This document shows, in pieces, positions 42,986-54,604 of a stretch of 64,000 bases of DNA (within the stretch, counting starts at the first letter, position 1; each line of letters opens with the position of its first letter). This stretch comes from Bactericera cockerelli (taxonomy: Eukaryota > Arthropoda > Insecta > Hemiptera > Triozidae). The notes under the pieces are model-generated. The model did no database searches. It saw only the letters and a list, made by a program, of their open reading frames with translations, and was not told where the DNA came from. The translations under genes and the position numbers were made by a program. The stretch covers positions 49,930,504-49,994,503 of the forward strand of contig CM044958.1 of the NCBI GenBank assembly GCA_024516035.1, in the 5' to 3' direction.

Positions 42986-43552
42986 CTGGGGGCAGAGGAA
43001 ACGGGGGATTAACTATGGGGAGTACAGAGGGATGTCCTGGGGACAGAGGAAATAATAATAATAATAATATCGCCTTATTTATACTGCCCGATTAAGACAA
43101 CTAAAGTCTCATTATTCCAGCAGTAAGCCCAAGACATATTATTATGTGGTAAAAATCCCAATTGGGAGGATAACATGTCATGTCCCGGCTGGGTTTCGAA
43201 CCCACGACCTCTGGAGTCTTTGGATTCACAGACTGCCGCCTTTACCACTGAGCTACCGGGACAGACTACGGAGGATTAACTATGGGGGGTGAAGGGGGAT
43301 GTCCTGGGGACAGAGGAAACGGGAGATTAACTATGGGGAGTGCAGGGGGATGTCCTGGGGACAGAGGAAACGGGGGATTAACTATGGGGAGTGCAGGGGG
43401 ATGTCCTGGGGACAGAGGCAACGGGGGATTAACTACGGGGAGTGCAGGGGGATGTCCTGGGGACAGAGGAAACGGGGGATTAACTATGGGGAGTGCAGGG
43501 GGATGTCCTGGGGACAGAGGAAATGGGGGATTAACTATGGGGTGATTGTTAA
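42971..43552 (-). repeat. 51-bp satellite of a receptor exon's acceptor junction
   Basis: Seven units of about 51 bp around gtgcagggggatgtcctggg. The first, at 42971, is the real intron-exon junction of the DRY exon. Each unit on the minus strand carries the pyrimidine tract, the CAG acceptor and about 15 nt of coding sequence (GACATCCCCCTGCAC). A family A SINE (43049-43266) separates unit 2 from unit 3. Confidence 0.92.
43049..43266 (-). mobile_element. tRNA-headed SINE, family A
   Basis: Near-complete: complement head CCGGTAGCTCAGTGGTAAAG, B box GGGTTCGAAACCC, taataataataat tail at the left. Inserted within the acceptor satellite, so it is younger than that array. Confidence 0.88.
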
Positions 43553-43607
43553 ATAGATTTTTTGTAATATTATTATTTTTATTTTACACAATTTCCTTTT
43601 AAAAAAC

Positions 43608-43800
43608 AATCATCATAGGGTGGCGTCATCGTGAACGATGGTAGCCAGACAGTAGCGGAATGACTCAGCACTTCTACCATTGTCTTTACAAGGAGGGTAA
43701 TAATTGACAAGGGCCCCCAGAACCAAGCCAATGCTGGTCTACTCCCTGTTTATAGTCCCCCAGCTAGACTGCTAAACCACTCCTTGTTTATAGTTCCCCA
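43608..43800 (+). mobile_element. Repeat starting CATAGGGTGGCGTCATCG, copy 1
   Basis: About 190 bp nearly identical to 57258-57460: catagggtggcgtcatcgtg, then gacaagggcccccagaacc, then the phrase tactccctgtttatagtccc, partly repeated. No open frame of note. Confidence 0.78.
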
Positions 43801-44144
43801 GCAAAAAAAATAATAATATGAAAAACCTTAAAAAAATATTTGTAAAGAATAATATATTTTTTATTATTACATTATTATAGTAGAATAATTATAAAAAAAT
43901 ATTATTTTATAATTATAAAATATTTTTTTTTGTTTTATCATATTTGTGTAATTTATATTATTTTAGGTTTTTCTTAACACATTATATTTTATGATAATTA
44001 TGTTTTTTTTATATTATTTAAACTTTTTTAAGTTGATTATGTATGCTATTTTATATTATTATTTACAGTTGCCTCAGAAAACAAGAAATAATAACATAAA
44101 AAACTTTTCGATTACCCGTGCCAACAAAAATTTGTATTCTTAAT

Positions 44145-44345
44145 CGAGCGCACCGGAAGGTATCCCTTCCTTCCGGTGCGCTCGTGTTGACCCAGCACCT
44201 AATTGGGAAGTATTGTGTTACTTCTCGCCCATCAGAGGGGAGGCATACTATTGGGTTGGGCAGGCTACAACACAAACCACAAGCGTCTACAGTGGCTCCT
44301 GTTTCATGGCTACGAAATAAAAAAGGCTGTGAAACACTCATCTTA
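44145..44345 (+). mobile_element. SINE family D with 5' hairpin
   Basis: Body as in 27639-27925 but in plus orientation. The head is replaced by a hairpin in which gagcgcaccggaagg and ccttccggtgcgctc face each other, so the 5' end was copied back on itself. Confidence 0.75.
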
Positions 44346-44362
44346 AAAAAAAAAAAATATAT

Positions 44363-46019
44363 ACAGGGTGTCCCACCAAACTTGGACACCTCAAATTACT
44401 CGGCCCCTGAAAGAGTTTTTGAAAAATGAAAAATTCTAGGGTACATGTGCTAATTATGCGGTTTCAGTTATGAAATTTTTTTATACAGGGTGGTTCAAAA
44501 GTCAGAAATTGAAGTGTCAACTTTCGATTTTTAAACGGATCAACCTGAATTTTATTTGATAATTTTACTTCTAAATGATTCCTGAGTACTTTTTTAAACA
44601 AAAATATTACATACAGGGTGGTTTTTTTTCGACCAATTTTTTTTCTAAATCTTGAATAACTCAAGTTCGTTTAATTTTTTCGATAACAAGAAGAGAATGT
44701 GTTTGTGTAATGAATACACGCAATTTCAATTGGCATCAAAAAAATTTATACAGGGTGGTTCAAAAGTGAAATAATTACTTGATTTTTTTTAAAACCGAGT
44801 TTTTTTAATTTTTTATTTGAGATTAATAATTCTCGTTTAATTTTACACATTTTTCGTTAGTCATATCGAAAAACAAAACTAAAGTGTTGTACAGGGTGAG
44901 ATATAATTTTTTTGTAACACCCTGTATATGGGCAGTCAAAGAGACGCAAAATTAAATATAAAGACTAAATATGCAAGAAAAACTTTGATTTTTAAATAAA
45001 CTAAAAAGTTATGGTGTTTTAACTAATATTGTCGCATGGACCACCCTGTAGATATTTTCTTAAACTATCATGTAGGTACTCTAAGTTGTATAAAATTCAA
45101 CGAACACTTCGAATCATGTGGGAAAAACAAGTAAAAAACACGAATTTGAAGCCATTTTCAATTTGGTGTCCACACTGAATGATTTTAAAACTTGAAATAA
45201 AAATTAGGTAGGTGTAGACACAAAATTGAGCATGGCTTTTTGAATTCATTTTTTTTCTTTCAGATTTGGACTCTTCGTTCAATTTTAGACAGTTTCGACT
45301 ACCCATATGATGGTTTAAGAAAATATCTACAGGGTGGTCCATGCGACAATATTAGTTAAAACACCATAACTTTTTAGTTTAATTAAAAATCAAAGTTTTT
45401 CTTGCATATTTAGTCTTTATATTTAATTTTGCGTCTCTTTGACTGCCCATATACAGGGTGTTACAAAAAAATTATGTCTCACCCTGTACAACACTTTAGT
45501 TTTGTTTTTCGATATGACTAACGAAAAATGTGTAAAATTAAACGAAAATTATTAATCCTAAATAATTTTTTTTAAAAACTCGGTTTTAAAAAAAATCAAG
45601 TCATTATTTCACTTGTGAACCACCCTGTATAAAAAATTTTGATGCCAATTGAAAGTGCGTGTATTCATTACACAAACACATTCTCTTCTTGTTATCGAAA
45701 AAATTAACCGAACTTGAGTTATTCAAGATTTAGAAGAAAAATTGGTCGAAAAAAAATCACCCTGTATGTAATATTTTTGTTTAAAAAAGTACTCAGGAAT
45801 CATTTAGAAGTAAAATTATCAAATAAAATTCAGGTCGATCCATTTAAAAATCAAAAATTGACACCTCAATATCTGACTTTTGAACCACCCTGTATAAAAA
45901 AAATTTCATAACTGAAACCGCATAATTAGCACATGTATACTAGATTTTTTTTATTTTTCAAAAACTCTTTCAGGGGCCGAGTAATTTGAGGTGTCCAAGT
46001 TTGGTGGGACACCCTGTAT
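44363..46019. mobile_element. 1.66-kb inverted-repeat element with TACAGGGTG ends
   Basis: Outer ends are tacagggtgtcccaccaaac (left) and its complement at the right. The arms, about 44363-45080 and 45300-46019, stay alignable over about 715 bp, around a loop of about 220 bp. Inside each arm TACAGGGTG recurs about every 120-150 bp. No transposase-like frame. Probably a non-autonomous DNA element of foldback type. Related shorter inverted repeats: 48676-49150 and about 51425-51795. Confidence 0.85.
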
Positions 46020-46020
46020 A

Positions 46021-46252
46021 TCACAAGTTTTAGTGGGTAGCGCAGAACTATAGGACTTTTCTTTTAATATCCTAATATCTTATTTTTGCCTATCCGCCAC
46101 TGGTCGCTGCTCACATTAAAGGATCTACTCATTTTTCCTCACGAGGTATGAGTGGTACCCGAACACCCAAACAGAGCATAAAAAATCCTGCTCCGCTGGG
46201 GATCGAATACAGGTCACCTAGCGCGCTAACTTACTCGGCCACGGTGACTTCT
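46021..46252 (-). mobile_element. tRNA-headed SINE, family C
   Basis: Complement head GGCCGAGTAAGTTAGCGCGC, body with CACTCATACCTCGTGAGG, tail ending acttgtgata at the left. It abuts the inverted-repeat element. Confidence 0.8.
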
Positions 46253-46371
46253 CATACAAATCAATAGGTGATTAATTTTTTTGTTTTTCTTTACCCTATT
46301 ATTAGCTCCGCGAGTGACTCGTGGAAAAAATACCCTAAAACTATGTATATACGGTAGGTATGTAGATAAAA

Positions 46372-46706
46372 TACACTGCCAATTATGGACACCATACTTC
46401 TTCGTGAATTGTAATAAAAAATTTCAACTTTTATTATCGCTAGAATCGGAGATATTTTACTAAATCTCTTGTATTTACAAAATTTCTCAACCGATTCTCT
46501 TCAAGAAAATTTCTATGGTAGAATATCATTTTTCCTTAATTCTAAATTCTGCAAAATTTCTGTATCAGCAAGTCTGTTTTGTGGTTTCTGATTTTTGCGC
46601 ATTACAAGGAATGTTTTCTAGCAATTAAAGTTGCTCAGGGCTCTCAGAAAGTTATGAAAGGAACACAATACTTCCGATTTCTAATATTAGATATTTCTCG
46701 GGAGTA
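46372..46706 (+). mobile_element. Single-arm foldback-family copy, internally deleted
   Basis: cactgccaattatggacacc, then an arm with a deletion of about 350 bp including the GACA microsatellite, ending cttccgatttctaatatt and tattctcgggagtaa-like sequence. Confidence 0.7.
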
Positions 46707-46758
46707 AAATAATCTGTGAAATTTATATGTACCAACCTTTTAATTGGCTTTTAATGTA

Positions 46759-47000
46759 TACTAGCCGTTTGCCCGTGCTTTGCAACGGGACTAAATTTCA
46801 AATTTACTAAGGCAAAGCCGTACTACTGGACAGCAATGCCTTTTTGAACTTTTTATAATTTTTCTGGACTAAACGATAATGGTTTTGGGGGGGGTCAATT
46901 CTGAGACATTTTTCGCTATCTCTTACCGTTTTGGCTAAACAACTCCGGACAAACAAACAAACATAGGTAGGTAGGTGGTCCTTTTTTCTGTTTTATATAT
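46759..47000 (+). mobile_element. 240-bp repeat starting CTAGCCGTTTGCCCG
   Basis: Almost identical to 8827-9068, same orientation. Confidence 0.78.
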
Positions 47001-47571
47001 AGAGATAGAGATACCACTTGAAGATACAATAATCGCATACTCTAATAACTCAAAATATAAATGGTAAAAAAAGGTTTTATATTTGCATTTATATATTATT
47101 GTATTAACTATCTACTTTAGTACATGAAATAAATGGAAATGAGAAGTCAGCTCTCAAGCACGTGTATTTGTTTATACTTACTCAACCCTGGATCAAAAGT
47201 ATAATCCAACTTACATAGCATTAACATTTCACAGAAGGATATTAATTGCAGTCGACATGTTTTCATGATGTTTTTTTATTTTTTATTGTTTTCGGTTTAA
47301 CGTCATGGTATTTCCTTAGCTGTATTTTCTTGACAAACACAAAGCATAATTTTCATGAAATCTTTAACAATTTTTTTTGCTTAATGGTTCTTTGATATCG
47401 ATGTTAGAGGCGACTTTTTTTATTTATATTATTAAAAATAAATTTAAAAATATTTGCAGAAATTCTCAAATCTTTTTGTATGCACATCACCCAGCCTAGA
47501 TTGAGCAGGATATGACCAGCATCGCTAAAATTATGAACAATTGCACAAAGGGAGTGGGTTATAGGAAGTAA

Positions 47572-47880
47572 AAATAAACTGCCAATTATGGACACAATAC
47601 TCTCTCGTGATTGGTTTGTACTTGGCAATAAAAAGTTATCGACTTCTTATTATCGCTGTATTTTGAGAATTTTTTTACTAAAGCACTTGTATCTTCAAAA
47701 CTTTTTTTATCGATTCTCCTTTTAATTTTTTTTATGACAGCATATCATTTTTCCTATATTCTAGATTCTACAAAAAAATCTGTTTCCGCAAGTTGAAGTC
47801 CTTTTTTTGCACTTTTTTGTGCAAATTTTTGGATTTTATTCAAGAAACATGTAAGAAGGTGCTATAATAATTTTAAACTT
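47572..47880 (+). mobile_element. Foldback-family fragment
   Basis: actgccaattatggacacaa, then tctcgtgattgg and a diverged arm. The outer end is missing. Confidence 0.6.
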
Positions 47881-48675
47881 TCAACTCCTTTTCATTAACA
47901 TTTTACTATCTCATTCTCTCTTTTTTACTCTCTATATCTGTATCTTTCTCACTCTCTCTCTCTCTCTCTCTTTTGAAAAGAACTTCAGAAACGTCTGGTT
48001 CGTGTTGAAAATTTTTAAGGTAAAACTTTAATGAAGACGTCGGAAATATAATACCAAAACTTTTTACAGCGTAAGTTCTAATTCTCATTTTTTCTGCATT
48101 TAGAAAAATAATTTAGTCAACAATATTGCAATTATGCTATTCTCCAAGAACGATAAATGCATGTGCATGCTTTGTGCATGTGCAGGCTTTGTGCAATTTT
48201 ATGCACCTCCCATTTTGGCTTGTAAAATGTTATTTTTGGCTTGTATGATGAAAGCATTAGAGGATAACTTCACTATCATTGTGTACAATTATGAAACAGA
48301 GAGCACACTTTAAATTTAAATGATCAAATAAATGATAAATACCATGGTTAATTGCATTTGATTAACATAGAATCAATCACATGTAAATTTTCAAAATATA
48401 GCAAATGTTCAACTATTTGTTCGTACATTTTGAGATCAAAAGAAAATACATAATCTTAAATGCATACGACATAGCATGATAATTTCATGCGCTGATCATA
48501 TATTAATCAGAGGCAAGTATACATAGGGACCCTATAGGTTGGACAGAACGGGCTAATATCAAGCCTAATAATAATTGATGTTTATGAAATTTCCATGGAA
48601 AGCACTTGTGAAAGACATAATCAGCTCTCAAATGAAATATTTCATCAAGGCAAGAGAACACGCGCCAACCGCCGT
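47881..48675. other. No supported feature
   Basis: AT-rich, with a short CT tract (47928-47972) and a small direct repeat (gcatgtgcatgctttgtgc, gcatgtgcaggctttgtgc) near 48159-48197. Confidence 0.4.
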
Positions 48676-49150
48676 ATACAGGGTGTCTCATTTTCATCAC
48701 ACCAGCGCGATTACTTGGCCCCTTATAAAAATACAAAAAATCTATTCCGAGATCATTTTCATAGCTCAAAAGGGGACATGTTAGGTTGACCTTTGCAGAT
48801 ATGTCAATTTGTACTTCAAGCATAGCGTGTAGAAATAAGAAGTGTGGAAACCACCCCCCGCCGGCCTACATCGTGGCGTCCTCAGCGCTAGTATCGCAAA
48901 GGAGTCTCCTCTCCTCGTCCCTCACCCGTATCAAATGTAAACATAAACATAAATGTATCAAAATGTAAACATAAACATAAATAGAACGCGAGAAATATTC
49001 TACTCCTTTGTGAAGTTGTGTCGCAATATGTGGCGTTTCCATGCAACTAGGGTTCGTTTCCACACTTCTTAAATCTACACGCAATGCTTCAAGGTTATTT
49101 TAAGGTCAACTTCAAAATCTTGAATGGATCGACCTGAATTTTATTGCATA
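48676..49150. mobile_element. Inverted-repeat element related to the TACAGGGTG family
   Basis: Starts tacagggtgtctcatttt. Inverted arms at 48785-48852 and 49050-49125: tagaaataagaagtgtggaa against ttccacacttcttaaatcta, and gttgaccttt against aaggtcaac. GC-rich unique sequence lies in the middle (48850-48930). Confidence 0.55.
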
Positions 49151-49151
49151 T

Positions 49152-49320
49152 CCAGGGTTCGAATCCCTGTGGGTCGGCATTTTTCCGGCTCCGAAATTTA
49201 GATGTCGGGGCTTATCGGCTTATCGTAGGCTTGTGAGTACCGTGTTGAGGTAGTTCTACAGTGGACAACGACCAATTAGCCGTATTACGAGATTGATATT
49301 GAAATATGATGGTTGGTTGG
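49152..49320 (+). mobile_element. tRNA-like SINE fragment, family unclear
   Basis: ccagggttcgaatccctgtg (B box) and a body ending with ggacaacgaccaattagccg, related to family C. Confidence 0.5.
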
Positions 49321-49731
49321 AGATATGATGCATTAGTATTAGTTCTCGTAATGTCGATGCTACCTAAAAATTGTTATATTTCCTTAAAATAAATTTTCAT
49401 TTAAAAATGAGATATAAAACACACAAATAACTAGCTCTTTTTCTCTTTATAATTATATTTGTGTGGGTACATATTTTATATTCTCAGTATAATTTATTTC
49501 AAACTCATTGTGGACATTCGAGTTTGTGAACTAGTTTGAGCAATTTAGTAATTCCTGTTTCTGCACAATTAAAATTGCTTTTACAATGAGTATAATTCTT
49601 CTTATTTTTAATAACGTTCCTATTATTATTTTCATCAGTTTTAAATTAATTCTAATAAAAAAAGAAAGAGGATTATAAATATAATAAGAAAATGTATGGA
49701 CATACATACGTAACATTTATTACATAATTTT

Positions 49732-51317
49732 ACTTCCGAGAAATTTCTAATATTAGAAATCGGAAGTATTGTGTTCGTTTTTGTAAAAAAAAATATTTTT
49801 TTTGCTCCGATTTCAATTTTTTTCATATTTCTGGACGTTTCATAACCTCCTGAGCAAATTTGGTTTTGTGTCCGTCTGTCGGTCCGTCGGTCTGTCGGTC
49901 TGTCTGTCGGTCTGTCTGTCGGTCTGTTAAAACGATTCCTTGTAACGCGCAAATCTCAAAAACTACTCGACCGATTTTGATGAAATTTTGCACACATCTA
50001 GGAGACATTCTGTAGATGGTCCCATTTTAAATTCATTGAATTCGTACTAGCGGTTCTTGGTGAAAGAGACCATGCGCCTGACCACTAACTTTTTACTTAA
50101 ACGCTGATATCTCGTGAACGGTACACCCAATTTTGATGAAATTTTGTATGGTTATGCATATTATTATTTTACATAGGCTTTTTATACTTATTTTTAAATT
50201 AATTATAATTTGACTCTGATATTTAAGAAAATCCGAAATTTTGGACAAAGAAGTCAAAAAATAAGGACCACGACTTGCCGATACAGAATTTTTTGTAGAA
50301 TCTAGAATGTAGGAAAAACAATATTCTAGCATATAAAACAAGTTTGAAGAAAATCGGTTGAGCCGTTATAGAGATACAAGTAATTTTCTAAAAAAATCTC
50401 AAAATTGGCACGTGTTTACGATGTGAAGCAATCACGAGGAAGTATTGTGTCCATAATTGCAGTGTTTTTAATAACATATTCACAATTTAAGTTGTAGTTT
50501 TATTTTACACAAATAACATTTTCCTATTTATAAGCCTCCTTAATAAGAAACGTTAAGTAGAAAACGTTTTTTAGTAGAAACGCTCGGACCTTGGGCAGAA
50601 GAAACAATGGAATCTGTAAAAAAAACACTGCCAATTATGGACACAAAACTTCCTCGTGATTGCTTCACATTGTAAACACGTGCCAATTTTGAGGTTTTAT
50701 AGAAAATTACTTGTATCTCCAAAACGGCTCAACCGATTTTCTTCAAATTTGTATTATATGGTAGAATATTGTTTTTTCTACATTCTAGATTCCACAAAAA
50801 ATTCTGTATCGGCAAGTCGTAGTCCTTATTTTTTTACTTTTTTGTCCAAAATTTGTCCAAATTATAATTAATTTAAAAATAAATACAAATAACCTATGTT
50901 AAACAATAATATACATATTCTTACAAAATTTCATCGAAATCGGGTGTACCGTTCACGAGATATAAGCGTTTAAGTAAAAAGTTAGTGGTCAGGCGCATGG
51001 TCTCTTTCACCTAGAACCGCTGGTATCAATTCGATGAATTTAAAATGGGACCATCTACAGAATGTCTCCTAGATGTGTGCAAAATTTCAACAAAATCTGT
51101 CGAGTAGTTTCCGAGATTTGCGCGTTACAAGGAATCGTTTTAACAGACAGACAGACAGACCGACAGACGGACACAAAACCAAATTTACTCAGTAGGTTAT
51201 GAAACGTCCAGAAATATGAAAAAAAATTGAAATCGGAACAAAAAAATATTTTTTTTTTTTACAAAAACGAACACAATACTTCCGATTTCTAATATTAGAA
51301 ATTTCTCGGAAGTAAAA
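49732..51317. mobile_element. 1.59-kb foldback element, copy 2
   Basis: Left arm 49732-50466 and right arm 50620-51317 in opposite orientation, with the same design as 29558-31056. The outer ends are the hairpin ttccgagaaatttctaatat and its complement. GACAGACA/GACC microsatellites are at matching places in each arm. Loop of about 150 bp, no transposase frame. Confidence 0.82.
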
Positions 51318-51424
51318 TATACATGCAGTAAAAATCCTCCTTTATTTATAATTTTATTCAAGAGATGGGCTAGTTACAACGCAGTCCACAAATGTTTAAA
51401 GTATAAATAGCTGTTGTGGCTATG

Positions 51425-51795
51425 AAAATTTCAGAAAAAATTCTAGGATACACTCTAAGACTAAAATAATCTCAGACCATTTTTGAAAAATGCCAGCGAA
51501 CGGAGATATAAACAAAACAATAACCCACTTTTGAATGCCAATAGGTACAAAATGTTAGGTATGTGGTATTTCCTTGTATAATTTACTTAAAAATCATAAT
51601 AAACAAAGACATGAGAACCATTTTAACTACTTTTCAACAAGTTCAAGTTTATTTTTAGATGAAAACTTTTATTTTCCGAGTGTTTTTTGTTGTTGTTGAT
51701 TTTTCGAAAAATTACCTGAGATTATTTTAGTCTAAGAATAACTCCTGAAGTTGATTCTGAAATTTTCTGAAAATAAAACCTGTACACTGGACATC
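51425..51795. mobile_element. Short inverted-repeat element
   Basis: Arms around gactaaaataatctcag (51463) and ctgagattattttagtc (51716) are inverted over about 65 bp. A catcctgtata end at about 51788 resembles the TACAGGGTG family. Confidence 0.5.
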
Positions 51796-52470
51796 CTGTA
51801 TAATTAACATGAATATGCTTACATACATAATATTTTCATATCTGAATACCAGGATATAAACAGTTGAAATTTTAAATTACAATTCCTAGTAAATCAGTTT
51901 ACCAATTATAATAGCTTTTAATCTTTTTAATTATAGCTTTTTAATCCCAGGAAAATACCTCTTTATACTGGGTTCGATTAAAATTTATGTCAAATAACAT
52001 TTTTTATTAAAACACTTATTAGAGGTATTATTATTGTTCGAATCCTAGATACATAAATTGTTTTAATAATAATTTTATAATAAATAAGTCTTTTTTGAAC
52101 AAATTTATTATATTATGTTCAAAAAAGAAGAAAATAAAGTTCTATACATATTTGCAATCGAAAATATTATTCTCCAGTGATTTTCAAGATGGCGACTAAT
52201 TTTATAGAAAAACATTCAAAAGAATTGTAAACTTACAAGTACGATTATTCATTGAATATTTCAAATAAATTTATAGTGCCTGAATAGACAACCCATCAGC
52301 TAAGTTTTTGTTTTCTTTACACTAATTTGTGTGACTGTGAGAAATCTTTTGGCTCACCCTGTATATAATAATAATAATGTTCTGTTTAAACGAGGTGTAT
52401 GATATGGGACGCGTGTGGACCTAGTAGGATGTCCTGTAGAGAGAGATGGAGAACTGTTTATACCAGAATG
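51796..52470. other. No supported gene
   Basis: AT-rich. The stretch 52384-52440 is non-repetitive and GC-richer but has no sustained frame. Confidence 0.4.
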
Positions 52471-52490
52471 CTTATAATAGGGAGGGGAGA

Positions 52491-52528
<38 letters not shown>

Positions 52529-52535
52529 TAGATGG

Positions 52536-52575
<40 letters not shown>

Positions 52576-53035
52576 TGTGTGTAGCAAGTAAGGGACAGAG
52601 ATAGTAGGATGTATGAAGAAGAAAAGAGAGAGAGAGGATGAGTGATTTTTCCGAAGAGAATATAGTAGAGTTATTATTAGGGAAGGAGCTAATAGGAGAA
52701 AGAGAGAGAGCGAAAAAGACAGTATGTGTAACAAGTAAGGGACAGATATAGTAGAATGTATGAAGAAAAGAGAGAGAGAAGATGAGTGATTTTTCCGAAG
52801 AGAATATAGTAGAGTTATTATTAAGGAAGGAGCTAATAGGAGAAAGAGAGAGAGAGAAAAAAAGACAGTATGTGTAACAAGTAAGGGACAGATATAGTAG
52901 GATGTATGAAGAAAAGAGAGAGAGAGGATGAGTGATTTTTCAGAAGGGAATATAGTAGAGTTTTAAAGGAAGGAGCTAATAGGGGAAAAGAGAGAGAGAG
53001 AGAAAAGAGATGTTCAGAGGAAGGGAGAAGGAGAG
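52471..53035. repeat. GA microsatellite followed by three 140-bp units
   Basis: 52471-52575 is AGAG repeat. Three units of about 140 bp then share gcaagtaagggacagagata, atgtatgaagaa, gagtgatttttccgaagag, agtagagttattattag and aaggagctaataggagaa, each ending in an AGAG run. The microsatellite seems to be part of the unit. Confidence 0.88.
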
Positions 53036-53249
53036 ATAAAAAGATCAGATAAATTGATAAACCCCCAAGGGAGCTACTATTCCTGGATGGTGACAAAATA
53101 TTTTCTCTCTCTTCGTCTCTAGTTCCATTTCTCAATTTCATGTCTCTCTCTACCTCTTTTACCTCTCTTTCTTTATTTTCTATCTATGTTCCCTTTTTCT
53201 TTCTCCTTTTCTATGTCAATCTCTTTCTTTTCTCTCCTCTACGTCATTG

Positions 53250-53430
53250 TTGAGCACATATTATTATTATTATTATAGTATGCTTTATTAGGTAGAACAA
53301 TTATATATACAGTAAAATACAATGAAATTATAAAGAAAGATAAGTAGATTGAGCAAAGAAACAATAACAAAAAAGACAGTCCTACCTAAAGGGCGGGGTT
53401 ATTGCCTGTGGCAATCTCTTCCAAGCAACC
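53250..53430 (-). mobile_element. LINE 3'-end fragment, longest copy
   Basis: ttattattattattatagta tail at the left; gggcggggttattgcctgtg and gcaatctcttccaagcaac at the right. Best alignment partner for 21030-21205. Confidence 0.6.
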
Positions 53431-53519
53431 CATAGAAGAGATAGAGAGACATGAAACATAATATGTATCATTGCAACTGTTTATTAATTATCTCCTCTAT
53501 TCCTATTTTGTCTGGCTGG

Positions 53520-53620
53520 CTCGGGGACTGGTTGGAGTTCCACAAGAGAAGCACCAATTATGACACCGACCTCTATTTAGATCTTTTGTCTTTTCCCGGC
53601 CCCATCTAGGCTAGGTGAGC
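53520..53620 (+). mobile_element. Chimeric SINE-like fragment
   Basis: ggggactggttggagttcc, shared with 31940-32010, runs directly into cccggccccatctaggctag, the SINE core. Confidence 0.5.
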
Positions 53621-53959
53621 TTGATAGTGCTGAAACACTCAACTCATTTTTTCATCAGCTGGTTTTTATGGGATTTATGTGGAAAGTCTTTTGAACTTTC
53701 TTTGTTGTAGCTTAATGTGTCTTTGAAGTTTTCAACATAGGTTAATGAATCATTTAATTCAACGATCAATTTTATCTCACTCTCTCTATCTCTGTCGCTC
53801 TCTCTCACTTTTGTATGAGTATGTAATGCGACTTCAGAGGTTTAGGGCCGAATTGAATACAAAACTTTCCTTATTATAGGATAATGAAAGTAAAAATAGG
53901 ATTACAAGAAAGAAAAACCAGACCGTCTCTCAAGTAACATATGAGTGCTCTCCGGTGAG

Positions 53960-54467
53960 TTGAAACATGAAACTACGACTTGAGGGACGGTCTGACCTAT
54001 CTTGAGGGACGGTCTGACTTATCTTGAGGGACGGTCTGACTTATCTTGAGGGACGCTCTGACTTATCTTGAGGGACAGTCTGACTTATCTTGAGGGACAG
54101 TCTGACTTATCTTGAGGGACGGTCTGACTTAAATTGAGGGACGGTCTGACTTATTTGGAGGGACGGTCTGACTTATCTGGAGGGACGGTCTGACCTATCT
54201 TGAGGGACGGTCTGACTTATCTTGAGGGCTGGTCTGACTTATCTTGAGGGACGGTCTGACTTATCTTGAGGGACGGTCTGGCTTATCTTGAGGGACGGTC
54301 TGACTTATATTGAGGGATGGTCTGACTTTTCTTGAGGGACTGTCTGACTTATATTGAGGGACGGTCTGACTTATCTTGAGGGGAGGGACGGTCAACTTAT
54401 CTTGAGGAACGGTCTGACTTATATTGAGGGATGGTCTGACTTATATTGAGGGACGGTCTGACTTATC
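53960..54467. repeat. 22-bp minisatellite, about 23 units
   Basis: Direct units of cttgagggacggtctgactt plus at. Few substitutions, one unit enlarged by gagg (near 54380). No dyad symmetry and no spacers, so not a CRISPR-like array. Confidence 0.93.
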
Positions 54468-54604
54468 TTTGTTGGAATCCTTTTTTTATATAATTTGGAC
54501 CTTAATGTTCCTCAATGAATTCAATGAGAAGGGAGAAAAAAAAAAAAAACCAAGGACAGACAGAAGGAAGAATAATGAAAAATATCACAGAAAGAAATCC
54601 AAGG

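Noticed and set aside
43282..43556. Gly-rich repeat frames over the 51-bp array
   Set aside because: The unit is 51 bp, a multiple of three, so every stop-free frame persists. The array is the antisense of a splice acceptor, not a gene.
48503..48823. 106-codon minus-strand frame as a gene
   Set aside because: It spans an element starting tacagggtgtctc with inverted arms and has no recognisable domain.
52384..52440. Further copy of the receptor DRY-exon start (minus: ctctacag, GACATCC)
   Set aside because: Only the acceptor and seven bases match. All frames hit stops or lose similarity at once.
53960..54467. CRISPR-like array
   Set aside because: Direct 22-bp units without spacers in a eukaryotic genome.
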